Below the pieces are notes generated by a model that did not search any database, was not told where the DNA came from, and worked only from the letters and a program-made list of their open reading frames with translations. DNA of 64,000 bases from Vigna angularis (lineage: Eukaryota > Streptophyta > Magnoliopsida > Fabales > Fabaceae). Within the stretch, counting starts at the first letter, position 1. Each line of letters starts with the position of its first letter. The translations under genes and the position numbers were made by a program. The DNA is taken from the NCBI RefSeq assembly GCF_016808095.1, contig NC_068971.1, positions 23,734,501 through 23,798,500 of the forward strand. The letters run 5' to 3'. Below, piece by piece: positions 11,623-21,571 of the stretch.

Positions 11623-12229
11623 TCAACCAAGTTTCAGCAACATTGCTAATACAATTACATTCAAAACAAATATGACAAAGATCATCCCCACTAACAATTT
11701 CAACCACTTTTCCAACTTAACTAAACTTTTCTCTATAAAATCCATTATGATCTTTTCACCATATCTTTCTTCCATCTGCAGCACACTGTCTTCCATGCTC
11801 ATCACACCCACTTCTTCATTTCTTACACTACCGGTCCTTTCTTCTACATTCAGCCCATTTCCTTCATTTCCTTCTTCAATGCACCACTCAAAGAAGTTGC
11901 AACCAACCAATTCTCCACTCCCACCCTATTCAACAAGAACACACACTCCTTCGTGAAAACCCAAATAAATAGACAAAGATTTATGCTTATGTAAAACTGA
12001 CCTTGAAGTTAGGGCAACCCTAGAATTTTTTTCCCTTGTTTTTAGGGGTTCTCGCAATACGGAACACTGCATTCTGACCGCAGAAGCATGTTGGTTTTGC
12101 ACCCAACCTCCTAACACTGCCACTATTGTGTTGCATGGCTGAACCCAAACTTTTGCAAGAGGAAGATGAACGAGACATCCTTACCACCACCTCAACACCA
12201 CAGTGCTTGCCGAAGACGTAAGACAACAT
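11623..12229 (-). pseudogene. GRF-type zinc-finger protein with C-terminal membrane segment, carried in the MULE
   Basis: Two minus-strand exons, 12229-12002 and 11925-11623, are joined by a 76-bp GT...AG intron. MSRSSSSCKSLGSA is a likelier start than the upstream Met. The zinc finger reads PTCFCGQNAVFRIARTPKN, then GCPNF before the intron, then CNFFEWCIEE, matching the Cys pattern and FFEW box of the GRF family. An acidic and charged stretch (EERYGEKIIMDFIEKSL) follows, and then a hydrophobic helix (LLVGMIFVIFVLNVIVLAML) at the C-terminus. The invariant Trp before GCPNF is a TAG, so the copy is broken by one nonsense codon. Gene and transposase face each other. GRF fingers bind single-stranded nucleic acid in other proteins; a role in transposition is unproven. 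Confidence 0.72.
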
Positions 12230-12416
12230 GTGTGCTTGGCAAAGACGAAAGACAAAAGATGAACCTCCTCTTCTTCCCCAAGACGAAAATATACTTTGGA
12301 TGAGAGGGGATGCCCTTAAATGTTAGGGCTTGGTAGTCCACCTGGATAAAACACAAGACACATTCAATTTTAGTGCACAATGCCACGTCGATAAAAGAAA
12401 AAATACAGCTCAGATC

Positions 12417-12562
12417 AATTTAACGCCGTCTGAGACCAGTTAACGGTTAGGGTAAAATGTGTTCATTTTTACAAAAAATATGACCCAATTGAGACAGATG
12501 AAAAAATGAAGACCGAACTAAGATTTTCATACAAAAATAAGGACCAAGAGAGGGTTTAAACC
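12417..12562 (-). repeat. Right terminal inverted repeat of the MULE
   Basis: Complement of 8108-8253 with scattered differences. It is followed directly by the second TTTAACTAT at 12563-12571. Confidence 0.9.
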
Positions 12563-12571
12563 TTTAACTAT
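12563..12571. repeat. Right 9-bp target-site duplication of the MULE
   Basis: TTTAACTAT, identical to 8099-8107. Confidence 0.92.
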
Positions 12572-14812
12572 CTACACAAATATTGGATCATCAAATCAAA
12601 CAACTAAGTATATTTCTAAGATTTAAATTCAACGTAGATTTATTTTGAGCATATATGAGACACATGCATATCATCACAAACAACTTTAACTCAAATGTTA
12701 AAACATCTCTAAAAATAGAGAAAAAGATGAACTTATCTTGTTTTTAATTTTGATTGGACAAATATGAAAAATTCTTTGCACTAATTCCATTGATATTTTC
12801 TGATAGTAAAAAAAATGAATAATTGGATTATAAACCTAAAGAAAGAGTAGAAAATGTTCTAAAGATAATTTTCAGAAAAATAAAATGTTTTTATAAATAA
12901 AACTCAACTTTTAGAAAACTATTTATAATTCAACATATTAATAATAAAATATTCAACCATAATATTGTAAAAAAGCGATATCTATTATTCGTTGTCCCCT
13001 TTTCTACATCCTTCAATTATTAAATTTTTAATAATATTTTTATATTTTGTTTTTAAATATATTGATTTTAATATTTTGAATAGATTAAAAGAAATTAATA
13101 TACCAAAATTATATTTTAAAAGTATAATAAAACAAAAAGCACCAAATAACTACAAAGACAATTAAAATTTGTTAATTGATGATCAAGACGTTAAAAAATT
13201 ATGATAGGAACTTCTGAAATTAATTCCACCATAAATTATCACCTTCCATTGCGGTAAGCTGAACATAGTAAAACATAGTTTATCTAATGTATAGACTTAA
13301 AATCACTATATACAATTGTCATAATATTTGGGATATAAATACCCTTTAAGTCAAATACACACAAATATAGTGATTTGTTTTATAATTATATTATTGATGT
13401 GAAATATTTATCAACTTTCTTTTTAGTGATAAACTGTATCGAAATAATTAATTATTTGAACGAAACTCCTTCTTTTAACTGTGTTTCTTTATTCCTAATA
13501 TCCAAACTCGGAATATTACTTAGAAAGGCATATTTCTACTTGTTTAGAAGATTAAGATATAAGATATGAATCCTTTAATATATATTAAAAAATATATTTA
13601 ATTATACACTTAAAAGAATGTCAATGTTATTAACTTGTGATGAAATAAATATGCTGACTTCAATTTTAAATTTAATGTCATGAATTTCATTTCTGGACTC
13701 ATTATTCAGTAAATCTGTATTACTAAATGTAAATTATACACAGATATATAAGAAAGAGTAATGGAAGCTAATTTCAATGAACAAAACTTAATTCTAGAAT
13801 TATATTTTTCATTTTATATGTTATGTTGTTATTATTGTTATTTAATATATTAATCATATGTTGAAATAAAAATATATTTTATTAAACTTTTAAGTAAAGT
13901 AATGTTAACGAAAATAATTAATACAAATAAAAGTGCGTTGTTTAATTAATCCCCTTAGGCTATTTTCCTTATTTTAATAATAAAAAAAATAGTAAGTTAT
14001 TAAAATGATAACAAATTTAATTATCATTATTAATTTCCCTATGAAACGAGGTTTCATGTAACAACAGAATAATTGTAAAAATAGTAAAAATATAATTTTT
14101 TTTTTATAAATTGTAAGTATTTTTATTATCCTTAGTAAAACGTAGAAGTCAATTATCATCATATGAATAAACAGAAAATAATGAAAATATTGAAAGAAAA
14201 TTTTAAGGAATGGACACAAAAGAAACTACATAACAAAATCACCAGATTAAATTTGCATTGTAGAGTTTCTAGTCAAAACCAGAAATAAGATATTATACAT
14301 GAATACAAATATAAAAAGACACATATCATAATTATAATTTATCATTAATATTTCATGGCTAATACATAATTTTATCTATTACTTTATAATTAATATTACA
14401 TGATTATTAATTAAACTTATCTCTTAAATATGTCATAAGATATGTAGTTCTTCTCATTGGATGAATTTGTGTTTAATTTAACTTCATAGATGAGATTTAA
14501 ATATATTTATATATTATAATTTTAAAATATCATAATTAATGTAAAATATATAGCAATTTGTATCATATACATAATACAAAAATATTTATTGATAGATGTC
14601 ATTATCTTGAAATTAATGACCTTATTTCTTATTTATTTTATTATTAAATTACAAGTACAAGATAGAAGCAAGGCTGATCCTATTTCCCTCACCATTTTAG
14701 GAAGAAAAAAGGTAGAGAGAGAAGAGAGAAGAAGAAAAGGAGGTGGCTATTTGCATGAACCTATAAACCTAAGATGAACAAATAATACACAACACAAGAA
14801 AAAGACAACTTA
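12572..14812. other. AT-rich intergenic DNA, no gene seen
   Basis: Apart from 12625-12990, which resembles 7469-7740, I see no repeat or gene. Short open frames here have the composition of AT-rich noise. The last 100 bases before 14813 hold a GA-rich run (14700-14745) and would be the 3' untranslated or downstream region of the SDI1-like gene. Confidence 0.55.
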
Positions 14813-15832
14813 TTAACATGCTAATTGGTCTCTAAAGGAAGAGATTTCCTCAAAGATTGGAAGCCTTCTTGGTCTATTTGTGTTCCATGCATTTAGCATG
14901 TCATCAATCCCTTTCACAAACTCATCATCAAGGCCCAATGAGCCCAAAATCTCAGCTTCTGGCAGATTTCCATTCAACTCTTCAAGCAATTCCTCAGCCC
15001 TTTTCCTTGATTTTATCTCATCACACCCTGCAACTTTTCCTTCTAAAACCTCTTCAAGGATGCAGTATGCTTCCGAATATCGAGATTGTCTCATAAGGCA
15101 CAGGCCCAAATTGCAAGCCTTGTTCGCATCGGCATCCACCATTTGGGCTTTCTTGAACACAACCTCAGCCATCATGTAGTTCTCCTTTTGCATGTAGGCC
15201 CAGCCCAAGTTTCCCTGCACCCATCCTTCAATGTGTCATAATCTAATTCCAAGGTAAAATTTATAACAAAAGCTTCACATAGTCAACTAATAAAAAACTG
15301 TAGCAGAATTGATTTTTAAGAAATCACTATTACATATATTAACAGTATATAAACCTGTTATAAAAGTAAAAAATAAAAAAGTCTCCGATTAAAACAAATT
15401 AATAAGGGAAAAATGTATTTAACCAATTTCGGCATTGACTAATGGAGTATGCTATGGCTAATTAATGGTTTGATTAATTGCCTAAATGATACGTAATGGA
15501 CCATTCAATTATTATCTTATTTTTTACTCAATGATGGGTTTCTTGTGATTACTAAATAAGATAAAATAAGTTGACTATTTTTTTTGTTATTGTTTATTCT
15601 TTTGGTTAAGGATCCCAATTAAAATCCTCTTCCCGTGAAAAAGTTAAAAAAAATCAAGTATTTTTAAGAGTTTTGTCTTGTTTTAGAACGATGCTTTCGA
15701 CGAGAATTCACAGCAGATTCAAAGGTGGCATGAGTAATTTAAATATGCAGAAAAAATTTCTATCTTGTGTAGTATACTACCTATAAAAACTTAAATTATG
15801 TTAGCCAAATTCTGTTGAAAAAATTCTTGATG

Positions 15833-15886
<54 letters not shown>

Positions 15887-17322
15887 TTTCTTTTTTGAAG
15901 TTTGAATATCTAAGCAAAATAGTTGTGTAATTATATATAAAAAAAATAAATAATAATTTAAGTACCAATAATCTTGCAGTTTCTTGCTTGATGGAAACTT
16001 GGAACTTCTTGCCATGAGAGCGAGCAGTTCTTGTGGTTCTTCCATTGAAGGCCTCTCCTTGGTAGATTAGTCTCAGCTTTCTCTTTAACAATTCAATTTG
16101 TTCCTCTATTTTTCCGCATTTCTGTTTTTCAGGAAAAAGAAATATTAGATTTACCATGAAGTTTTTCATAATTGATGATTATGACCTTAAAAAAATCATA
16201 GATTGTGTATATACCTTGTAAAGGTCAAGAAGAACATTATCGAGTGACTCTTGTGAGTGTTTGGAACAAAGGCCTCTGAAAGATTTGATGGCTTCAATTG
16301 CTTCTTCAGATCTATCCAATTGCTTCATCACAACAGCCATGTCCTTCAGGGCACTGTCCACTTTATCTCCTACATTTATTGCTTTCCAAAACCACACTAT
16401 TGCTGCTTCTGGCTCCTTATCAACCAACTGTCCTCACATGTTAAAAATTAACTTTACTATCTACCATTATCTTACAAATTCGAAAAAATTAATTAAAACT
16501 CCCATATTCAAAATACAAATCAGAAATTCGAGTTATATATAACAAAACAAAATACCAACAAGCATAGAATTTTATGTCGAAAGTGTGTTATCAAGCAAGA
16601 TTATCATATTTATATAATCATAATGCATGATAATGTAAATGTCTCCTTGAAAATAAATTGCACTGATACTCTTTTTTTCTTTCTGGATCACTAGTAGATT
16701 CTTGCTCTCACAGTCAGTGTTGTAACGAGAAGTAAACTTCAAAGTTTGACCACCACAAGAAAAAGAGATGAAACTTTACATCGTAGGAATATCTCAAAAA
16801 ATAAAAAAGGAAATATATTCCTAGAATCTGTAAGATTTAATAGATAAGCACCAGATCTAGAAGAAAGTAAATCACCCTCAAGTCCTCAACTAAAAGTCAA
16901 CAAAATGAATAGTTCACTACACGTCCACACTTTGAAACATGTTTTTGAGAAACAAACAGAGCACAGGTTGTAATAGCATGATGCCATATACAGTGGTCAA
17001 TTAAAAAATTACCCTTTTTGCAGTAAAGCACTAAAGACCCTTTTCTATTTGACAACCCCAACAGAATACACTTTTAGCCACTCCTCATACTGTGACAACA
17101 GATTAAGGTTGCAGTGAAGAAGAACAAAGATGGTGCAGTTTATGATATGTATGTGGAGAAATCACATGCTACCAAATCAAATAGACATATAGATATAGAT
17201 ACCTGAGCATGCTTGGCTTTGACATAAGGAGTATCTCCAAAAGGAACCTTATGAATAACATGGTAGAGGTCATCTTTCTTTCCTTTTGAACCTTTCTTGC
17301 AGACACTGATTACTCCTTCCAT
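14813..17322 (-). CDS. SDI1-like: SDI1-like TPR protein (SULFUR DEFICIENCY-INDUCED / MS5 family)
   Basis: Four minus-strand exons join in frame: 17322-17203, 16427-16215, 16121-15966 and 15214-14813, all with GT...AG introns between codons. The product is 296 residues, close to the roughly 300 of Arabidopsis SDI1. It opens MEGVISVCKKGSKGKKDDLY, then HVIHKVPFGDTPYVKAKHAQ. TPR helices follow: EAAIVWFWKAINVGDKVDSA, then KDMAVVMKQLDRSEEAIEAI, and in exon 4 NLGWAYMQKENYMMAEVVFK and ACNLGLCLMRQSRYSEA. The conserved YQGEAFNGRTTRTARSHGKK block lies in exon 3. By family knowledge SDI proteins are induced by sulfur starvation and repress glucosinolate or sulfur-storage pathways; related MS5 proteins act in meiosis. 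Which branch this copy serves cannot be decided here. No stop or frameshift is seen. Confidence 0.93.
15836..15879. repeat. (TA)n microsatellite in intron 3 of the SDI1-like gene
   Basis: About 22 TA repeats followed by a poly-T tract, wholly within the intron between exons 3 and 4. Confidence 0.95.
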
Positions 17323-17456
17323 CTATCTCAAACAGATTCAGAGAACAAAGGGTTTTTTAGGTACACATGCACCTTGTGGGTGATGATGAGGATGAGAGAG
17401 AGAGAAAGAGAAAATGTCTATTCTCATAAAGAGAAACCGAAGAGATAGAAGGATAA

Positions 17457-17462
17457 TATATA
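17457..17462 (-). promoter_or_regulatory. Possible TATA box of the SDI1-like gene
   Basis: TATATA on the minus strand lies about 135 bp upstream of the start codon. A GA-rich tract (17393-17413) falls between them, as expected for a plant 5' untranslated region. No transcript data are available. Confidence 0.4.
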
Positions 17463-17577
17463 CAAAGGAATCTGTGACATAGCAGTGAATCTAGATGGGA
17501 ATGCGTCTACATTTCCTTCTGCATAGTATCACACACAACAACTAATCATGTACCTCTCAAACCTAATAACCATGCGC

Positions 17578-17612
17578 CACGTGGTATTTCTTAATAAACA
17601 TTGTCTCACGTG
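17578..17612. promoter_or_regulatory. Two G-box (CACGTG) cores upstream of the SDI1-like gene
   Basis: CACGTG occurs at 17578-17583 (in GCCACGTGGT, which also fits an ABA-response core) and again at 17607-17612, about 260-290 bp upstream of the start codon. G-boxes bind bZIP and bHLH factors. Two palindromes 29 bp apart in an AT-rich promoter are unlikely to be chance alone, but function is inferred. Confidence 0.5.
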
Positions 17613-17760
17613 TTCTTTTGCATTCAGTAAGGGATAGAGTGCCAAATTCCTACCACGTTCACTCTTCACTCCTCTCTACAACAAATAATTAAGATGCTCT
17701 TTTCTCCTCTCCACAAACTTTAAGCCCTCGTTATTTTCATAATCGTTATGTTAAATTTTA

Positions 17761-18112
17761 GGAAAATGTTTTCTTAATCATTTTTTTTTACAATTTTTTT
17801 ACAACCACTATGTGTGGTAGCGTGTGATTCGTTTTTTTTTAATATACGAATCAATAAAATCGTGACACATAATCTAGTGTAAAAAAAGTTGTTAACGTAT
17901 CATGATCCTAAATTTTATTTATATTTTTTCATGTCGTATAACAATAGAAGATGTTAACAATTTTTTTTAACAACTTTTTAACAATAGGTCATGTATTACT
18001 ATTTTGTTGGTCCGCTTGAATTTATTTTTATAAAAATATTTAAAACGAACCAACTACAAACTATCACGTTGTCAAAAAGTTGTCAAAAAAATTTATTAAA
18101 AAAACATTTTCC
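17761..18112. mobile_element. MITE with about 50-bp terminal inverted repeats
   Basis: The left end GGAAAATGTTTT and the following T-rich, ACAAC-containing stretch are mirrored at the right end, where the sequence finishes AAAACATTTTCC. The arms match over about 50 bp with few gaps. The roughly 350-bp interior has no open frame. I could not find a matching target duplication: the flanks are TAAATTTTA and AACCATAAA. The superfamily is therefore unsettled. Confidence 0.65.
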
Positions 18113-19398
18113 AACCATAAAATGGATACTATAAATTGGTTATTTAGTTAGTTAATATAATCTAATATACTTGTTAACAAGTTTAAAAAAACTTAAATTT
18201 GATTTAACTTATTACAAGTTAATGATTGAATTGATTCATTTAATTATAAATTTTTTTCTCAATTTTCAAATATATTATAATTTTTTAATTAAAATCTAAA
18301 TAAACTTAATTCAAAATTTCAAATACAATAAAAAAAATTACAATCTAAATATATTTAAAGATAAAAAAAATTTAAATTTTTATTTTTTAATATAATTTAA
18401 TATTTAGAATTGAGGTGAAATATATTCTTTTTTTATCTGTACCAAAATTTATAATTCTTTTAATCTAATATAACTTAAAGATGTGGTAGGCCAGATTGAT
18501 ATGTGGGTTTTAACCCAAAAGCTCTATATGTATTAAGAGACAACAAACTATTGCCTCGTACATCTATAAAGCAAATTTTATATATGTTTATCAAAATTTT
18601 GGTTTGATGTACACATGAGTTGGGGATGGATGGAATATTGGAGAGACCAGGAGAAGATTGGTTTTATATTTTGGAAATTGTAATTTTTATTTTGTATTCT
18701 TATCTGAGATGAGTTGTAATGTGACGTTAGATTTAAGAATTATATAAATATTTTATTCCAACGAGTTCATTAAAAACAAAAACAATTCTGAACTTCTTAT
18801 CTGAGTTTTAATCGGCTTCTTTTTGTTGGTTATAGAAGTCGCCTCGTATCTTTATATTTTTTTTAATTCAGTTTAAATATTATTGCATTTGTATTATTAT
18901 AAGTTTAAATTATGTAAGAAATTGAAAGACATTAAAATCAATGCAATTTTATTTTATATGTCACAATAAATTAGAGGAATATATATTGTAACATGTGATC
19001 GTTTAGTAAGTTACAATTTAGACAATCAATCATCACAAACTATAAAGTCATTAACTCTAATTACCTAATAGATGAGACGACTATACATCAAACCAAATAA
19101 TCAACCATACCATTTAGATTAAAAAGTCATTAAGTTCGGACGGTTACTTAACAGAATGGATGCCTATATCTAAAACTAGATGATCAATCAAACTATTCAT
19201 ATGACAAGTCGTTGAATCCAAAGAATCACCAGTTAAAGTATTTGGTTATACATCATACCCATCAATTTGAATCGTAAATAATTAAAAGTTAAAGCATCAT
19301 CATTCACATTTGAGTTGTAAATAATTAAAAGTCTACCATAAAATTTATAAATAAAGATATGAGATACACATTAATTATAAAATTTATTATTATATATC
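18113..19398. other. AT-rich intergenic DNA, no gene seen
   Basis: I see no gene, RNA or clear repeat. The stretch ends at the 5-bp target duplication ATATC (19394-19398) of the following retrotransposon. Confidence 0.55.
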
Positions 19399-20134
19399 TG
19401 TATGGTAGAATATTTGAGTCAATCGAACTGACAACCCAGACGACCACTAAGGATAAATAAAGCGCACAAAAGTGAGCTGTCTTATGATCATTCCCGAACG
19501 ATCGTTCACCCATTAGGCAGAACGATCGTTCGATATCATATGCTCGCCATCGCCGCTTTTGGCATCAATCATTCAGCGATCGTCTTTTAGCGATCGTCTG
19601 TTAATTGGTTTAAACGATTAGCATTAGCTCGCGAAGTCACATCAATCCAGTCAAAGGTCAGAAAGAAGACGTTCGGTCAATTTTAGTCAAAATGGATATA
19701 TTAATCCTAATAAACTAAAGACCAAGCGGTTAGAAATATCTGGGCATAATATCGTAAATCACGGAATCAACTAACCCAGTATCAAGCACGACCTAACGGT
19801 TGTGTCTTCCAAATAGTCAAGTTCTCCAACCAACCGGATTTTTAGGTAAACGGTTCATTTTATTATTAGGTTAAATAGGAAAAACCAGAAGGAAAAAAGG
19901 TACGTTTTCCCTAGAGAGAGATTTGAGAGGAGAATATTGATCTTCTTCTACTTTTGAACTAAAAAAGGTTCTATCATTCCCTTTTTCCTGACTTGAGCGT
20001 CGGAGTGCCTTTGGAGCCCATTTTTCCCCAAAGAGTTCTACATAGGGGGAAGACGTGGAGATAATTGCACGATTGGAAGGAGCAGAAGTGACTCATCAGA
20101 CTTATATCTCGGCCTTAACTTTTATACAAAAACA
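19399..20134 (+). repeat. 5' LTR of the Tat element
   Basis: It begins TGTATGGTAG and ends CAAAAACA. Near its 5' end it holds the 12-bp palindrome GAACGATCGTTC twice (19496-19507 and 19520-19531) and later AGCGATCGTC twice, which look like regulatory repeats. Confidence 0.95.
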
Positions 20135-20137
20135 TTT

Positions 20138-20155
20138 TGGCGCCCACCGTGGGGC
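20138..20155 (+). other. Primer-binding site of the Tat element
   Basis: TGGCGCCCACCGTGGGGC begins three bases after the 5' LTR. A TGGCGCC-type site in this position is usual for plant gypsy elements. I do not assign the tRNA from memory. Confidence 0.75.
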
Positions 20156-20190
20156 CGAGGTTTAATATCCCAAAGAAGACCACAGGAGCC

Positions 20191-21571
20191 ATGGAAGACA
20201 ATAACACCCGAGATTTGATCAGGTAATTGCAAACACAAATCGCGGCGCAGGCGCAAACCATACGAGAACAACAGGAAATTCAACGCAAACAAACTGAAGA
20301 GCTTGTCGCGCTGAGGGCACAGCGCCCTCCGCCGGAGATATCGGCCTCTAACCGACAGGATGATAATGAAGGAAGCCATCACGGAGGACCCTCCGAACCT
20401 GTCGGAGGAGGAAGGAAGGGGCCCACCTCTATGCGCCTTACCAACCTGCTTCCATTTACAGAAGCCATCATGCAAGCTCACATGCCGGAGAAGCCCCCGC
20501 CAACGTTAGAAAGATATGACGGCTCAGCGGACCCCGACAATCATCTCCGCAACTTTATAGACGCCATGGCGTTCTACACGGACAATGACCCCGTCATTTG
20601 TAGAGCTTTTTCGTTGTCTCTGAAGGATGAAGCACTTGAGTGGTATCACACTCTCCCTCAAAATTCAGTGGATTGCTTCGCCACAGTAGAAGCCCTCTTC
20701 CGAAAACAGTACGCTACCAATAGAAGACCGGAGATGACTCATGCTGAGCTTGTGAACACTAAGCAGGAGAAAGATGAAACCCTAAAGGCTTTCATGCAAA
20801 GATACAACGAGATAGCCCGACGCGTGAAGGACGTTAACCACACGTTCATAATTAGCAATCTACCCTCATGTTTGAGGCCGGGGTATTTCGCGGAACAGTT
20901 GTATGCAGACCCTCCAAAGTCTATGGAAGAACTCCAGGCAACAATCGCGAAATTCATCCGCATTGAAGACCTCAGAAACTCCAGAAAGAAACAACAGCAT
21001 GACAGCCCAAACAATAATACTAAGCAAGACATGAAACGGTCATCCAACGACTACAAAACAGATCGACCACCTCGAAAAGAGTCAGGATGGACACCTAAAT
21101 ATGATCGCTATACATCCCTCAACGCACCCAGGACTAAGGTGCTCGAAGAGGCTTTGCACGCTGAACTCCTGACCGTTCGGCGAAAGGCCACTCCAAAGAA
21201 AGCTGACGGCAGCGTGTCGACTTCATATGAACCATGGTCATGATACAGAAGAATGTAACATGGTGAAAGATGAGTTGGAAAGACTCATCCGCGCGGGCTA
21301 CCTCCAAAACTACGTAAAGGAGAGGACATCCACCAGAGCGGCATCTCCCAACCGGAAGGAATCCTCCCGACGAAGCCCCGAACGATCACTTCCCAGGGAC
21401 GACCGGCGAAGACGGCGATCCCGGAGCCAACCCCGGTGCTCAAAAAGAGAGAGGTCGGCCCGCAAGGGGAGGAGCGTCAGCCTCCGCCCGGAAATGACAT
21501 TTGAGACACTTAAAGTCGGTGCACATGGTAGATCGACAACCTCGATCCATACCCAACATCACATTTACTGA
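20191..21571 (+). pseudogene. gag: gag of the Tat element
   Basis: The start is MEDNNTRDLIR, but codon 12 is TAA (20224-20226); the frame is open again afterwards to 21243. A Gln-rich coiled start precedes the Retrotrans_gag domain (LERYDGSADPDNHLRNFIDA, then FSLSLKDEALEWYHTLPQNS and EALFRKQYATNRRPEMTHAE). The zinc-binding motif (CRLHMNHGHDTEEC) lies in another frame from 21215, so there is a frameshift just before it. A basic Arg/Ser-rich tail (RRSRSQPRCSKRERSARKG) follows. The Gag protein packages element RNA in related elements; this copy cannot make an intact one. Confidence 0.88.

Larger units (their letters stand above)
8108..12562 (+). mobile_element. Complete Mutator-like element (MULE), 4455 bp
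   Basis: The terminal inverted repeats cover about 146 bp each (8108-8253 and 12417-12562), beginning GGYTTAAACCCTC, and match with scattered differences. Exact 9-bp duplications TTTAACTAT flank both ends. Inside are a plus-strand MURA-type transposase (decayed) and a minus-strand GRF zinc-finger gene, arranged convergently. Together these fix the element's borders to the base. Because the transposase has stops, the copy would need a helper to move. A few TIR mismatches and the stops suggest a moderately old insertion. Confidence 0.93.

Noticed and set aside
15791..16169. Two overlapping minus frames with Tyr/Ile runs
   Set aside because: They read through the intron (TA)n tract; only 15966-16121 is exon of the SDI1-like gene.
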